In this document: positions 53,404 through 64,000 of the stretch, in pieces
Layout: each line of letters starts with the position of its first letter
How positions within the stretch are numbered: the first letter of the stretch is position 1
NCBI GenBank assembly: GCA_037176705.1
Contig: CM073896.1
Span: 19,356,708-19,420,707 of the forward strand
DNA length: 64,000 nt
Direction: 5' to 3'
Source: Molossus alvarezi
Taxonomy: Eukaryota > Chordata > Mammalia > Chiroptera > Molossidae
Made by a program: the position numbers and the translations under genes
Notes under the pieces: generated by a model
Told to the model about the DNA's origin: nothing
What the model saw: the letters and a program-made list of their open reading frames with translations, nothing else
Database searches by the model: none

Positions 53404-54390
53404 CTATTGATATTAACTAGAGTGTAATTTATTAATTGCCCCAATCTGGTGTGAAATAATGCAATTGAATCCTGCAACTGCTCTTTCCTATTTACTTTAA
53501 CTGACAAGTCTTTCATGGGTCTCCAGTATCAAAGTTTTCTTTCCAACATATTTATGATTGTGCCAAATATGTGTAGATTCCTTAAATATGTCTCATTTTT
53601 AAAGCAATTAAAAATTAGAACAGGCTTCATTAAAATTCAGGAATAAAACTTGTCATGAAATGGAGAAATCTATGTGCCGAATACCAAAAGACTTGGCAGT
53701 TCTAGGTTGATGACTCTGAGCTCAGGCTACAACAGAGTAACAAGGATTTAGTGTCTGAAACATAATTAAACTACAATTCTAAAAAGTAATAGGATAATTA
53801 ATTTGCATGTAAGAGAAAGAGAGTGAGACTGTTTTTTTAACATATCTTTTGAAATTGAGGTCAATCTAATGAATGTGAAAAAAAAAAGTGCTTGGAATTT
53901 ACAATGGAGAATAATGGAGTATATGTAACGAAAAGAGATAATCTGGGCTTTTATCCCATAGGACATTTCCATTTTATACAGGGATGGGTGTGATATAGTG
54001 AAGGTATTCCAAGCAGGGTGAAATGGAAGAGAGATTAGTGACTTCTCCAGAATTAGTCTTGGGGTAGCCAGAATTGACATACTGATTATTCTTTAATACA
54101 CTTATACAACACCCGGAAAAACTATTCATAGTACTATCCTGAACAGGCAGAATTTAATTACACATTGGCTTTTAAGTAATCTACATATAAAAATCTCTTT
54201 TCCTCTCTTACATTTCTCTTACAACCCCTACCTTTTTAAAAATGAGGCTAAGGAAGGCCCTTACATACTATCTATGGATTCTTAATTCCATAGTTCTAGG
54301 ACTCCCATTAAAAACAACTTTAAGTCATTTAAGTTCTAGAAAGGAAATCTGTGACCTTAATTATTGTGGTAGCTGGGGAAAGTGGGTAGT
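53404..54390. other. Unclassified sequence
   Basis: No repeat or gene was recognised. Confidence 0.4.
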
Positions 54391-54393
54391 TTA

Positions 54394-54395
<2 letters not shown>

Positions 54396-54429
<34 letters not shown>

Positions 54430-54480
54430 TAATATAAAAATGTGTATGTGTGTGTATGTGTGTGTGTGTGTATGTGTGTA
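54396..54480. repeat. (CA)n then (TG)n microsatellite pair
   Basis: A CA run at 54396-54425 is followed after a short AT-rich spacer by a TG-rich run to 54480, so the two arms can pair with each other. Confidence 0.85.
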
Positions 54481-54499
54481 TATCTTTGGTTAATCCTTT

Positions 54500-54660
54500 C
54501 AAAAGAACGTATATGAATAGCCCATGGACACAGATAACAGTTTGGTGATATCCAGAGAGAGGGAAGGGGCGGCAGGGGCTGGGTGGAGGTGGAAAAGGGT
54601 GTGTGTGGATGGCAATACCTGTAATAGCGTCAACAATAAAAATAAAGAAAAACAAATAGA
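54500..54660 (+). mobile_element. 5'-truncated bat L1 tail (sense)
   Basis: 'gcccatggacacagataaca', 'gggctgggtggaggtgg' and 'aatagcgtcaacaataaaaa' match the bat L1 3' UTR and tail. The tail ends in (CAAA)n-like repeats. Confidence 0.75.
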
Positions 54661-54889
54661 TTTGTAAAAAACAAACAAACAAACAAAAAACCTAATATAT
54701 AAGCAAGCTCTAAAGAGGATATGAAGAAATGTCTTATTTGGGGATATAAAATATATTAAATGTCCTTTCTGACTGAGACGAGATTATCCAGAGGGTGCAT
54801 TTTAGATGTAAACTTTTTATATTTAGTGATGAATTCTCCCTCATGTTCTGCCCTCTATTCCCCTGGTTTTATTTCTGGTGAACTGGGCT
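54661..54889. other. Unclassified sequence
   Basis: No feature was recognised. Confidence 0.35.
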
Positions 54890-55480
54890 ACATGATGGGC
54901 TGAGCTCTGCCACCCAAAAGGAAGAGTTCGTTCACGCAGCACTGGCGGAGTCAAACATCGAGAATTGCGGTGGAGAAAGACTGTTTTGTCATGGATGGCG
55001 CCACCCAGGACAATGGGAAGTTAATGCTCAAAATCCCGAACTCCCTGATGGTGTGTAGGTTACAGATTATATGGGGCAAGTCACAAACCACCATGGATTT
55101 GGGGGTTCAAGGTCATGCTGGAAGCTGATTGGTTGGAGGTGAGGTAATTAATTCCTTTGGATCTTGAGGACAGCTCTGAGCTCTTTTCCTGAGTTCTTCT
55201 GTTGGGTTTCATGGAGAAGCAGTCAGGGGTTCATTCCACCTTAGGACTCAGAATCTGAAACATAATTTAGGTCAAGATGTTATCTTTAGCTAAACAGAAG
55301 CCCATACCTTATGACCCTTAGTCAAGGCATGGCTGGTGTTTCTGGCTACCTAGGGGGTTAGTGACCAGTCAGGGAAAGAGCTAAGGCTTATAAGGTATGT
55401 TGTGAAGAAACAGAATAGAGCGCTGGGGCTACATATTAAACCAAAATTATATGTTAAATCAGGACCCTCGGTCTCAGCTC
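54890..55480 (-). mobile_element. ERV-type LTR (antisense), tentative
   Basis: On the minus strand it reads like a class I ERV LTR: it starts TGAGAC, has a TATA-like 'cttgccccatataatctg', then 'acttcccattgtcctgggtg' and 'gcgccatccatgac', and ends in CA. Boundaries are approximate and no second copy was found. Confidence 0.45.
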
Positions 55481-58400
55481 CAAGGCATCATAGTTATTTC
55501 ATGCTCCTTTCCCTGGACCTTGACATTTAAATAGAGGTGATGCCTTCTGAATAGAAGCCACCACCAACTGCTGTCACAGCTTAAGGAGAAATCAGCTCTA
55601 GCTAGAGGGGAATTGCTGGGCTCCTTTCCTCTTCCCTTGAAAAGCTCCACCTTAGTTAAATGTGGAAGACATAGGTGTCAAATACTGATATACAAAGACT
55701 CATTCTTAAGTCAGGGTGGAAAGGTAGGGAAAGACCAACAGTATTCCTCATTTCACAGATATCTGTAGAGGCCCTGTATTGTGTAAGACAATGTATGAGG
55801 TAGTTACCAATGCAAACTTGAAGGTCTCTGCCATGGAGAAAATTACAATCTAGTAAAGAGTACAGAAGGTCAGGAATTTCAGGAGGTCAATATTTAATAA
55901 ACCTTTTTCCAAATCAAGCTCTGAATCAATTGGGAAAGACACAAAAAACTGACACAAAGAATAAAAAACAAGCTTTGTTATGATAGACTTGTTGAAGAAT
56001 GTGGCTTAGATGTGAAGCAACAATGGGATTCCTAATAATACAGTCAGCACTGGACAGATGTACCCTCCAAGTCACAATCTTCCCCATTCCCTGCAAGGAA
56101 GGTGGCCCCAGTAAACCATAAGTACAGAAGAACAGATCTCAATCTGTGCTTTCTAGAGAGTGTATTCTCAAGAAGGAAGCTTTGCAGATCCAGCTGATCA
56201 TTTCAGTTTTATCTACCAGATAAACTCTTTCTCTTCTCATAGAAGAAATATGTTAATAAGAAATATCTTCAACACAATCTTATAGATTCAATCTTGTAGG
56301 TCTTCCAAGTAAGAGATAGGAAATCAAGGCGTTTTGTGTTCTGTCAAAAATTTTGGTTGTTTAATGCCTTTTTTGCCTTCACTTTTCTGGTTTATGCCAT
56401 CCCAGCAGGTAGAGTTCTCCCATCATCTAACAGCTAACCTGGAACTTGATTGTCCTTCATGGCTTCCATTTTAGGATACTTCATCTTAATCTCCTAATTT
56501 CATGAATTTCTGGGGCTTGGCCCTAATTCTGTCGCTCTATGTTCAATAACTATTTCTTGTTGCAGTTTTCTAAGGAATGCTTTGAGTATCTTACACCGTT
56601 GACCTTACAGATCTCCACTGTTCTGTGGCTTTTAAGGGGTGCTTCTTAATTGTCTCCTGGAGTTTGGTTCCCTCTGGAGGAGTCATTCCAGTTTGCTCTC
56701 TGACATCTTTCCTCTCTTTCTCTGCTGGATTTTGTTCAACGCTAGGCACTCTTTCTGATTTAGTAACAGTTAAAACAATTAAACAATCTCCTGTTTAAAC
56801 ATTGCTTCTGAATCTTGTCTGCATGTTGGCACGTCCAATGAGCTTTGCAAATGCTGGTGACGGATTGATTATTTCGGTCCGAGGTGGAGTCTTCCAATAA
56901 TTCCAATGTCAGCAGTTTGAGAACCCTGAACTAAACATGTTTTCTTTTACAAATACTTTCTTTAAAGTAGTTATAACCTTTAGCATCTTATGTCCATTTA
57001 TTCTGACCTTTAAGTTCTGATTTCTTCTGTATCTGTTTAGTCTGTCTGCTAACATCTCAACCATCCTCCTAAGCAATTCTCTCCTTCTTCTGTTTAACCA
57101 GTATGCTTTTCTTTATTTTATATTCATTCTTTAATAGTTCCTATTATGATAGGAAGACTGAAACAATGCAAGTGGCCATATTTTCTTTATAACAAGGATT
57201 CCATGTCTTCCTATTTGATAATTAGTGAAATCTATGATTCTTCTTTGGGTGAAGCTAATTTGGATCTAATATCTAAAGCCAGTTTCACACCTAATGGTGG
57301 AATGGTTCTTGGGCCTATGGGCAAGTTTCAGTGGAATTGACTTCTTCTGATTCCTGAATGAAGAATGGAATTTGGGACTGGGGACCAACCTTTTATTGTC
57401 TACCCAGATATGGTATTATAGCTAGACCTTAACTCATGCTCTGTAGAACTCCACTGCAAACAGTTCTGTCTGTGAAACAGTAAAATAAAATAAGTTTCCC
57501 CATCCATTAATGCTTTAGGAAGACTTTCTCCATCACAACTTTGCACTCAACATGAGTCCAAGCCGCACTTGTAGAATTCAAGGTCAGACTGCAGCAGCCT
57601 CCTACTGAGGACCACCTGGAAGATCTCTGGACATGCTGCTTTATCCTGGTGCCTGAAGCTCAGCCTTAACAAAAGAGCCATTTACCTGTGGTTAAAGCTG
57701 TCATCAACGTTGATGACCTGGCAAAGTTCAAGTGCCATGTGGTAATCACTTGCTAAAGCCTAAATCTTAAAGCTGTGTATTCAGAGTATATCAGCTAAAA
57801 ACAAACAAACAAAAACAAAGGGAAAAACCCTCCAAGTTACATGGCACAGTACAGGCTGCTCAAACCAAATGTCTAGAGATGGTCTTCTCTTGGGCCACAG
57901 CAGATGCCTCAATCTTCAGGTGTTATTTTACTACTCAAGTTCCATTTTTTATCTGTTTCTCATGGTCCTTAAATTAGGACAATCAAAGGACAATATCTAA
58001 CAGTTTATTTTTCCATTCAGTGAGAGACTTAGGAATTAAAGAGAATAAGATAAAAATTCCAACTTGTTATTAAAGGAGTTTTTAGAGAATATGACTAGTT
58101 GCATAAAAATAGTGGTCTTTTTTTTTTTTCTCCTGCATGTTGTATCTCAGAATTAGATAGCATTCCCCAGTCATAGACAACCTATAAAAGCAAGACAACT
58201 CTTACAAAACCCAGTGGCCAGTTGCTGTAAAACAGAGGCTTGTGAGAGCAGACTGTAATACACACTTCTTGAAGTTAGGCAGGCCCACCTAAGTTTTATC
58301 CCAAATTATCAATGATCTAGTCACTCTTCCAAGAGTCCTCCAGTAACAGAGATCCTTCATCACGAGAACTGGAAGCTAATGGAGAGGAGGTTCCCTCCAG

Positions 58401-58869
58401 CAAAGGAGATAAGACATGATCACAAATACCCATTACACCAGCAACATATAAGTGATGCCATAAAACAAACCCAGCAGCCTTAGTTCTGAGTAGGAAAGCA
58501 CTTGTTTATGACCATCACCAGGAAAAAGAAAACTCTTGCATCCGAGCATCAGACCTTAGAGGATAGGAGACACAGCCCAGAACAGGGGAATTGGAGAAGC
58601 ATCCTTGGCAGAAACATTGCAAGAGAATAACAGACAAGTCAAAGACAAAGTGAGTCATCTCAATTCAATCATCCCAACTTAACCTTCACGGTTCCTCCCT
58701 CAATTAGCCCATCCCATCCTATTTATCAATTAATCCTATTTATAATTTTATTTGGAAATCTCTTATAAAACCTTCTCCATGGCTCTAACAGGGTGGCAGT
58801 GATGCAGAACTGAATCTCAGCACCTCTAATCCAATATATCTTCCGGTTCGTCCTCTGATAAGAATCATT
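55481..58869. other. 3.4 kb unclassified sequence
   Basis: No VES, L1, L2 or MIR is apparent, which is unusual here. The right edge (about 58660-58860, with 'ctcttataaaaccttctcc') has an LTR-like look but does not resemble the LTR at 54890. It could be old ERV internal sequence or plain unique DNA. I cannot tell. Confidence 0.3.
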
Positions 58870-59283
58870 TCATGGGAGTTGTGGTCTCAAGGGAATGAAC
58901 TCTGGATATTGTTCAAGGTCACAAGGCTGGCAGTGACCTGCTGGAGAATCTAGCTTTCTTGTGGGATCATGTGTTAGGCAGGGATGGCATAAGGAACAAG
59001 CTGAAAAAGGTAATTTCTTTGAGTAAGACTGCAAGTTTATCCTGAAATCAGGTAAATATCTATCTTTCTGCCCAAGAATAGAGAAAAAATGGTCTAGCAG
59101 GCTTTCATTCATGGGAAAACATTCATCCCTGTCTATACTATATTTCCATGGAAAGAAGCACACATCTTTAATGGACCAATGTTCTATAAACACACAAATG
59201 TTATCACTTGTAAACTTACAATTAGGAAAAATACCATGTGACTCTTCAATGATGTAAAAATCTTTTAGAAAACTCACACTCAA
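58870..59283 (-). other. Orphan 137-codon open frame
   Basis: Open from ATG to stop on the minus strand, rich in Cys, Phe and Ser, with no domain, signal peptide or splice context that I recognise. The length is only slightly above chance in 64 kb. Recorded because it falls outside recognised repeats. Confidence 0.15.
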
Positions 59284-60294
59284 ATATAGTAGAATTTTAA
59301 CCCCCTTACACTCTTTAGTTAGTTAGCTGTCAGGAAATACAGAAATCTAGAATTATGAATAATGCAAACTTAATACATTAAAAATTCATCTCAAGTGAGA
59401 GTAGGGAGATGAGCACAGTAGAATGCTAATAATATTTAAAGATAATACCTTTAACTAATGACTCTCACTTGTAAGTCTTGCATGGATCTTGGTCTCTGTA
59501 GTGTTACACCTCCCACAACTGGAAACATCTTGCTGTAGACTTTAGGATATCACTTACACCAAATATTTATGAACGAAAATAGAGGCGCCCAAGTAGGTAA
59601 TCAGGTCTTGACTGTTACAATTCTGATAATCAAGTTGGTGGTTTGTCCCTTTAACCTCTTATCTTCAGAATCTGGCCTCTCCATAGGACCCAGACTTTGG
59701 AGGAGAGGGTTGACTTTGTACTTGCTTATCTTCCTCCCAAGAACAATTCACCTCTATATGTCTTATTTCTATTTTCAACACAAAGACACCTCTAACCTTT
59801 CAGGGATATTTGTGAGGATTCAATGAGATGTAATGTAAGCACTGTTTAGACCACAGGTAGTCAATGAATATAAGCCCCTACCATCCTTCTTTCTCTTTCT
59901 AGGCATTTATGAGGGAAAGCCAAATGTTGTACTTATTGTCACAAGGATCTAAATCATTTGGAGACAAATCTGTTCAACCATCTGCTGTAGTGTTTAGAAG
60001 CTCCAAAAATGTAACCAATGCCGAGAGTGTCTCAGCCTTTGCAAAAGCTAACGTGATGTTAGAAGTCCCTTTGAATGATAATAAGATTCTCCAATAGAAT
60101 TGAAGGGCATATGACATTTCTGTGGAGCTGGTAACAAAAATGTGTATTCTATAAACCAGTTTTCTACTTGATCAGCTATCCCTTGCTCGGCTATCTGATG
60201 CCTAGTATCTGTTCTTTCTCTCTGTTCTGCTCTACCTGGCTCTTTCATACTATTTTGGTTTGCTGTATGTACATCCAATGATCGGTTACATCAA
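59284..60294. other. Mostly unclassified; MIR piece at 59797-59875
   Basis: 'gggatatttgtgaggattca' and 'ggtagtcaatgaatataagc' are the 3' end of a sense MIR. The rest is not recognised. Confidence 0.45.
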
Positions 60295-60432
60295 CTCTGG
60301 CACCTAAAAACTGGCTGAGTGACCTACAGCAAGTTATTTATCATCTGTGAATCAGTGAGAGCTCATTTGAAAATATAATAATTATCTGTATTTCAAAGAA
60401 TGAGTGAAGATAAAATGAGATGATATATTTAA
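60295..60432 (+). mobile_element. MIR SINE
   Basis: 'ctggctgagtgacctacagc', 'aagttatttatcatctgtga' and 'gataaaatgagatgatatat' match MIR core and 3' part. Confidence 0.6.
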
Positions 60433-60447
60433 AGTAGCAGTTCTCAA

Positions 60448-60640
60448 ACATTTTTAACTTAAAACTCTTTTAACTCTTAAGAGTTATTGGGGTGTTCAAA
60501 AGCTTTTTATTTATGAGTTATATCTATTGATATTTACTGTATTAAAAATTAAAACTAAGAAATATATTTAATATTCATGTATTAATTTATTAAAAATGGC
60601 AATAATAGATCCATTACAGGTTAATATAAATAACATATTT
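60448..60640 (+). repeat. Duplicated hAT segment, copy A
   Basis: Starts 'acatttttaacttaaaactc'. The same opening 30 or so bases return at 60961. By eye the two copies agree at roughly 85 percent of positions. Confidence 0.85.
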
Positions 60641-60645
60641 AAAAA

Positions 60646-60848
60646 ACATTTTTTTCTTTATTGATTTTAGAGAGAGAGGAAGAGAGAAGGAGAGATAAAA
60701 ACATCGATGAGAGAGATGGGCCATCTCCTGCGTGTCCCCTACTGGGGATTTGGCCCATAACTTGGGCATGTGCCCTGACCAGGAATCTCACCAGTGACCT
60801 CTTGGTGCATGGGTCGACATTCAACCTCTGAGCCACACCAGCTGGGCA
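60646..60848 (-). mobile_element. VES SINE, copy 21 (antisense)
   Basis: Type B copy inserted in hAT copy A. The flanks 'aaacattttt' and 'gacatttg' are compatible with a short TSD. Confidence 0.9.
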
Positions 60849-60856
60849 GACATTTG

Positions 60857-60957
60857 TTTTTTGTTTTGGTATGTGCCCCTAGCCTCTAGAGCCTAGTGGA
60901 AACCAAACCTGGGACTCTCTGGTCCGCAGGCCAATGCTTTGACTGCTGGTCAGGCTG
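60857..60957 (-). mobile_element. VES SINE, copy 22 (antisense fragment)
   Basis: Only the head and B-box half of a type A SINE ('gggactctctggtccgcagg', 'ccaatgctttgactgctgg'). It lies between the two hAT copies. Confidence 0.75.
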
Positions 60958-60960
60958 AAC

Positions 60961-61165
60961 AAACATTTTTAACTTAAAACTCTTTTAACTCTTAAAAATT
61001 ATTGGGCAGTTCAAAAAGCTTTTTATTTATAAATTATAGCTATTGATATTTACTATATTAGAAATTAAAACAGAAATATTTTTAATATTCATATATTATT
61101 TACTAAAAATGGCACTAATAGCTCCATCACATGTTAAAAAAATAACATTTTTAATTAAAATAACT
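60961..61165 (+). repeat. Duplicated hAT segment, copy B
   Basis: Second copy of the hAT left segment. After the next SINE the element continues without interruption from this copy ('aataactttagagagtagca'). Confidence 0.85.
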
Positions 61166-61185
61166 AGATTTCCAAAAATAATATT

Positions 61186-61430
61186 GTTTTTTTTATCCTC
61201 ACCTGAGGACATTTTCTCATTTTTTTTATTCAGATAGAGCAGGAGGGAAAGAGAAGAGAGAGAGAGAAACATCGATGTGAAAGGGACACATCGAGTGGTT
61301 GCCACCCACACGACTCAACCAGGGCCAGGGACAAACTGCAACCGAGGTACATGCCCTTAGTGGGAACTGAACCCGGGTCTCTCTGGACCACAGGCCGATG
61401 CTCTAACCACTGAGCAAAACAGGCAAGGGC
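61186..61430 (-). mobile_element. VES SINE, copy 23 (antisense)
   Basis: Full type A copy. Flanking 'ccaaaaataa' (61172-61181) and 'ccaaaataac' (61431-61440) look like the TSD. Confidence 0.94.
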
Positions 61431-62258
61431 CCAAAATAACTTTAGAGAGTAGCATTGTTTTATGTTTTGCCAGTTTCTTTAATGTCCTACAACAGCTGGA
61501 TTCTCCTATATTCCTGTACATTTGATCTAATGCAATATGTTGTTTTGGTTTAAGTACATGAAGCGAATGAGGTCTAACACACATGTGTAGTTGGAGAAGA
61601 AAATACTCTTACAGCCTTTTCAGATAATTGTTGATATTATCCTTTGACAGTCCACCCTAACTCAACAAGTAGTGAGTTATAAAAGGTTGTTTGCAATCTG
61701 AACTCTTAAACCATACCAATGAACATTTCGCACTCTGTAACATTAAAATCCATTGGTTTGGCTTGCACTTGGAATGAATCTTTCACCCATGTCTGGTATT
61801 ATGCCTTTTGCATGGGTCATTTGGAATATATTGGTTTACCGTTATGTAGGTCATTCAAATATTGATGCATTTTATCATAGGATGTTAAAACAAATCCCAT
61901 TTGTTAAAGTTGTCACCTATTAGAAAAGTCTTTAAGTATTGGAAAACTGTCAAGCTCATGTGGTAAATACCAGTCTTCAAAATCCTAATTTTCTCTTGAA
62001 AGTTCAAATTTTATCAGTGGCTACAAATATTGTTAGTTGTTTTTCTCAAGTGACAGGTTTACTTTGTGCATTTGCAAGAAAATTTCTGCCAGTTCCCTTA
62101 GTCTGAGAACTATTGTTTGTCTGTCAGCTGTTCTTTTAAGTAAAATTGGTGTTCCACGAAAAAAGTGGCAAGTGCAACTCAAGTACTCAGTTTTCCTGCA
62201 GACAACCCTAATACTTCAGTATGTAGTTTATGTGTTTTTCACCTAATCATATAGAACA

Positions 62259-62509
62259 GTCCTGGCTGGTCTGGCTCAGAGGTTAGAGCATCGGCCCACG
62301 AACTGGAGAGTCCTGGGTTCAGCTTCTGCTAAGGGCACGTACCTCGGTTGCAGTTTGTCCCCGGCCCCAGTTGGGGTCGTGTGGGTGGCAACAACTTGAT
62401 GTGTCTCTTTCACATCGATGTTTGTCTCTCTCTCTTCTTCCCTTTCTCCCTCCCGCTCTATCTGAAGATAAATGCAAAAATGTCCTCAGGTGAGGATCAA
62501 AAAAAAAAA
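62259..62509 (+). mobile_element. VES SINE, copy 24
   Basis: Type A copy in the hAT element. A perfect 14-bp TSD 'aatcatatagaaca' lies at 62245-62258 and 62510-62523. Confidence 0.95.
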
Positions 62510-62880
62510 AATCATATAGAACATTAGAAAGAGCACTCAAGAGGTGGAACTTAAGAAAATTAATCATTTTTTACTGTTTGGTTAAAAACAATCTTAAGTG
62601 AGGCTCGCTTTTATTTATTTGTTTACTTACTTTTCTGACAAGTGCATGGCTGTGAAGAATATGATTATTACTAAAACATTTTTATTTTTGTGCCACTGCC
62701 TTGATTCGAGCTAAGGTGCCGTCAATGTTTTCAATGATTATTCTTACGTCATCAATACAAATGCCAGCACAATGAAGAAAGACATAATTTCTTAGCATTG
62801 TGAAATGAGTTTTGACTTTGCAGTTCCTGTCAGGGGTTTTGAAGATCCGAGGGTGTTTTGAACCATATTTTGAACTGTCA

Positions 62881-63884
62881 ATACATGATTTAGATATAGC
62901 ATGGCCTGATACAGGATGGGCCCTCAGTAAGGAAGATTAATTCCATTGCTATTATAGTGTGAGTATTTTATAATGTTTGTATGTGTGTGTGCCTGTGTTT
63001 GAACCTACGGTGTGGAGGATTGTGTTCTTGGCACATTATTGTCATAGGTCAGTGCTAATGGCCCTCTCCAAGGTTCTAGGTTTTAATAATTTAAACCTCA
63101 TCCCTTTGTTCGCTGAGCTCTAGGTAGCTCTTTCCTGCAGTTGCATCCTCTGTGATAACTTAATTGTTCCCTCTGTGCTTTTTCAGACAACCAGTACCAG
63201 GGGTGAAAATGATCAAAGAACACTCAGATGAGAACAAATGGAAGCTGTTTACTCGGAGTCATCCACCATTAGGCGCATGAGTCCGGGCCTTCGAGGCAGA
63301 CTGGAATGTAAGAACATGAGTGGGAAAACTTTAGAGGAAAAAAAAAAAGGAGGGCTTCGAGTGTGGCCAGGTGTGTCCTGATTGGAGGTTGCTGGCATGA
63401 AGAATCTGCTAGTGGATTATTAGAAGTGGGGCATCTTATGTGATCGGTTTTGAAGGCATAGTTGGCCTTCTCTGACTGGTCCAGAGTTGGAAGCAGGGGC
63501 AAAATATAGGAAACCTGCCTGTCATTGACCAAATCCTGACCATACTTGGCTAATTGCTGCAACGGTTGTGGGTGAGACTTTCATTGTCATTGTCATATAT
63601 GGTCTGGCTATTGTCTGTTTGTATACTCAATCTTTCACTGGTTAACAGTTTTCTAGATTAAGTTCTCCCTTCAAATACCTGGTATGGTTGTTCTTGTCCA
63701 GGTGGACACTGCTAATGTCACTAAGTTATGTGCCCATAGTTAACAGGCTTGTATGTAGTTGACTTTAAAATGTTGCTCTAATATAGCAAAATAATTGAGT
63801 GAGCTGTTGGATAAGCAGTTACATTATCATAGGTCATCCTAATGGTGAGAAAATGAGAAAGGGCGAGAGGGGAAGGTGCAATGC
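62881..63884. other. Unclassified sequence
   Basis: A splice-acceptor-like 'ttccctctgtgctttttcag' lies at about 63167-63186, without a visible partner. 63200-63420 has a faint antisense-LTR look. Nothing is secure. Confidence 0.3.
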
Positions 63885-63992
63885 TAGGTGTTCCAACTCA
63901 GGTTTGCCTGGAACTGGCGAGTTCCCAGGACATGGGGTTTTACATGCTGAGCCTGGGATAGTTCCGGCAAACTGCACCAGTTGGTTGCCCTA
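63885..63992. mobile_element. Short palindromic MITE (MER53-like)
   Basis: The ends are inverted repeats: left 'taggtgttccaactcaggtt', right 'gcaccagttggttgccct', with 'tttgcc' and 'ggcaaa' in matching places. The inner 'gttcccaggacatggggt' fits an old 100-190-bp DNA element of the MER53 kind. Family name tentative. Confidence 0.55.
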
Positions 63993-64000
63993 TGACAATG

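Larger units (their letters stand above)
60438..62877 (+). mobile_element. Old hAT DNA transposon, interrupted
   Basis: Left end 'cagttctcaaacatttt' and right end 'accatattttgaactg' form hAT-type terminal inverted repeats. The body follows a known old mammalian hAT: 'ctattgatatttact', 'taacattaaaatccattggt', 'ttttatcataggatgttaaa', 'aaaactgtcaagctcatgtg'. Four SINE-derived segments (60646-60848, 60857-60957, 61186-61430, 62259-62509) interrupt it, and its first 200 bases occur twice (60448-60640 and 60961-61165). No transposase frame survives. Subfamily not named. Confidence 0.75.

Noticed and set aside
54890..58869. Full provirus
   Set aside because: No second copy of the LTR, no primer-binding site or polypurine tract that I could defend, and no Gag, Pol or Env frame.

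Overview
The window is eukaryotic, non-coding genomic DNA from a mammal, almost certainly a bat of the Yangochiroptera (vesper-bat type). The decisive evidence is about two dozen copies of a tRNA-derived SINE whose head reads GGCTCAGCGGTTAGAG or GGCTCAGTGGTTGAGC and whose body ends in a CT-rich stretch plus an A-rich tail. This is the VES family, known only from bats. Older layers shared by all placental mammals are also present: MIR, L2, MER5A-type hAT elements, MaLR/MLT1-type LTRs and old LINE-1. I found no protein-coding gene, rRNA or tRNA gene and no CRISPR array. Open reading frames in the window are chance frames or decayed transposon genes. Whether the window is intergenic or lies inside a large intron cannot be told from the sequence.

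Layout. 1-12.6 kb: mostly unique sequence with scattered old repeats (MaLR LTRs, MER5A, L2, MIR), seven VES SINEs and two CTCF-like motifs in divergent orientation (9568 and 11580). 12.6-18.6 kb: an antisense LINE-1 (13134-18480, 'L1-1') inserted into the 3' UTR of an older L1, with a 13-bp target-site duplication (TSD). It has lost the part of ORF2 that encodes the reverse-transcriptase active site. 18.6-26.4 kb: unique sequence, VES copies, L2, a short L1 tail, and an AT/TAAT-rich block (21590-22200) that looks like a conserved enhancer. 26.4-38.3 kb: a dense pile of nested repeats. It holds a Tigger-like element, an old L1 5' UTR split by an antisense L1 tail, MER5A, and an old antisense L1 that contains SINEs and a nearly full-length younger L1 (31092-37367, 'L1-2') with a 13-bp TSD and tandem monomers in its 5' UTR.

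38.3-49.8 kb: mostly unrecognised sequence with MIR, L2 (one L2 region carrying a strong CTCF-like motif at 42525), a MaLR LTR and a sense L1 tail inside an older sense L1. 49.8-51.2 kb: four VES SINEs in 1 kb, followed by an ERV-type LTR. 51.2-60.3 kb: old L1 tail, another VES, a CA/GT microsatellite next to a young L1 tail, an antisense ERV-type LTR and a 3.4-kb stretch I could not classify. 60.4-62.9 kb: an old hAT DNA transposon with both termini, part of it present twice and interrupted by four SINE insertions. The window ends with a short MITE-like palindrome.

Nothing here is a new gene system. The most informative content is the order of insertions, which can be read from duplicated target sites, plus three CTCF-like sites and two candidate conserved non-coding blocks. 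All family names were assigned by eye from memory of consensus sequences. Subfamily names should be treated as provisional.
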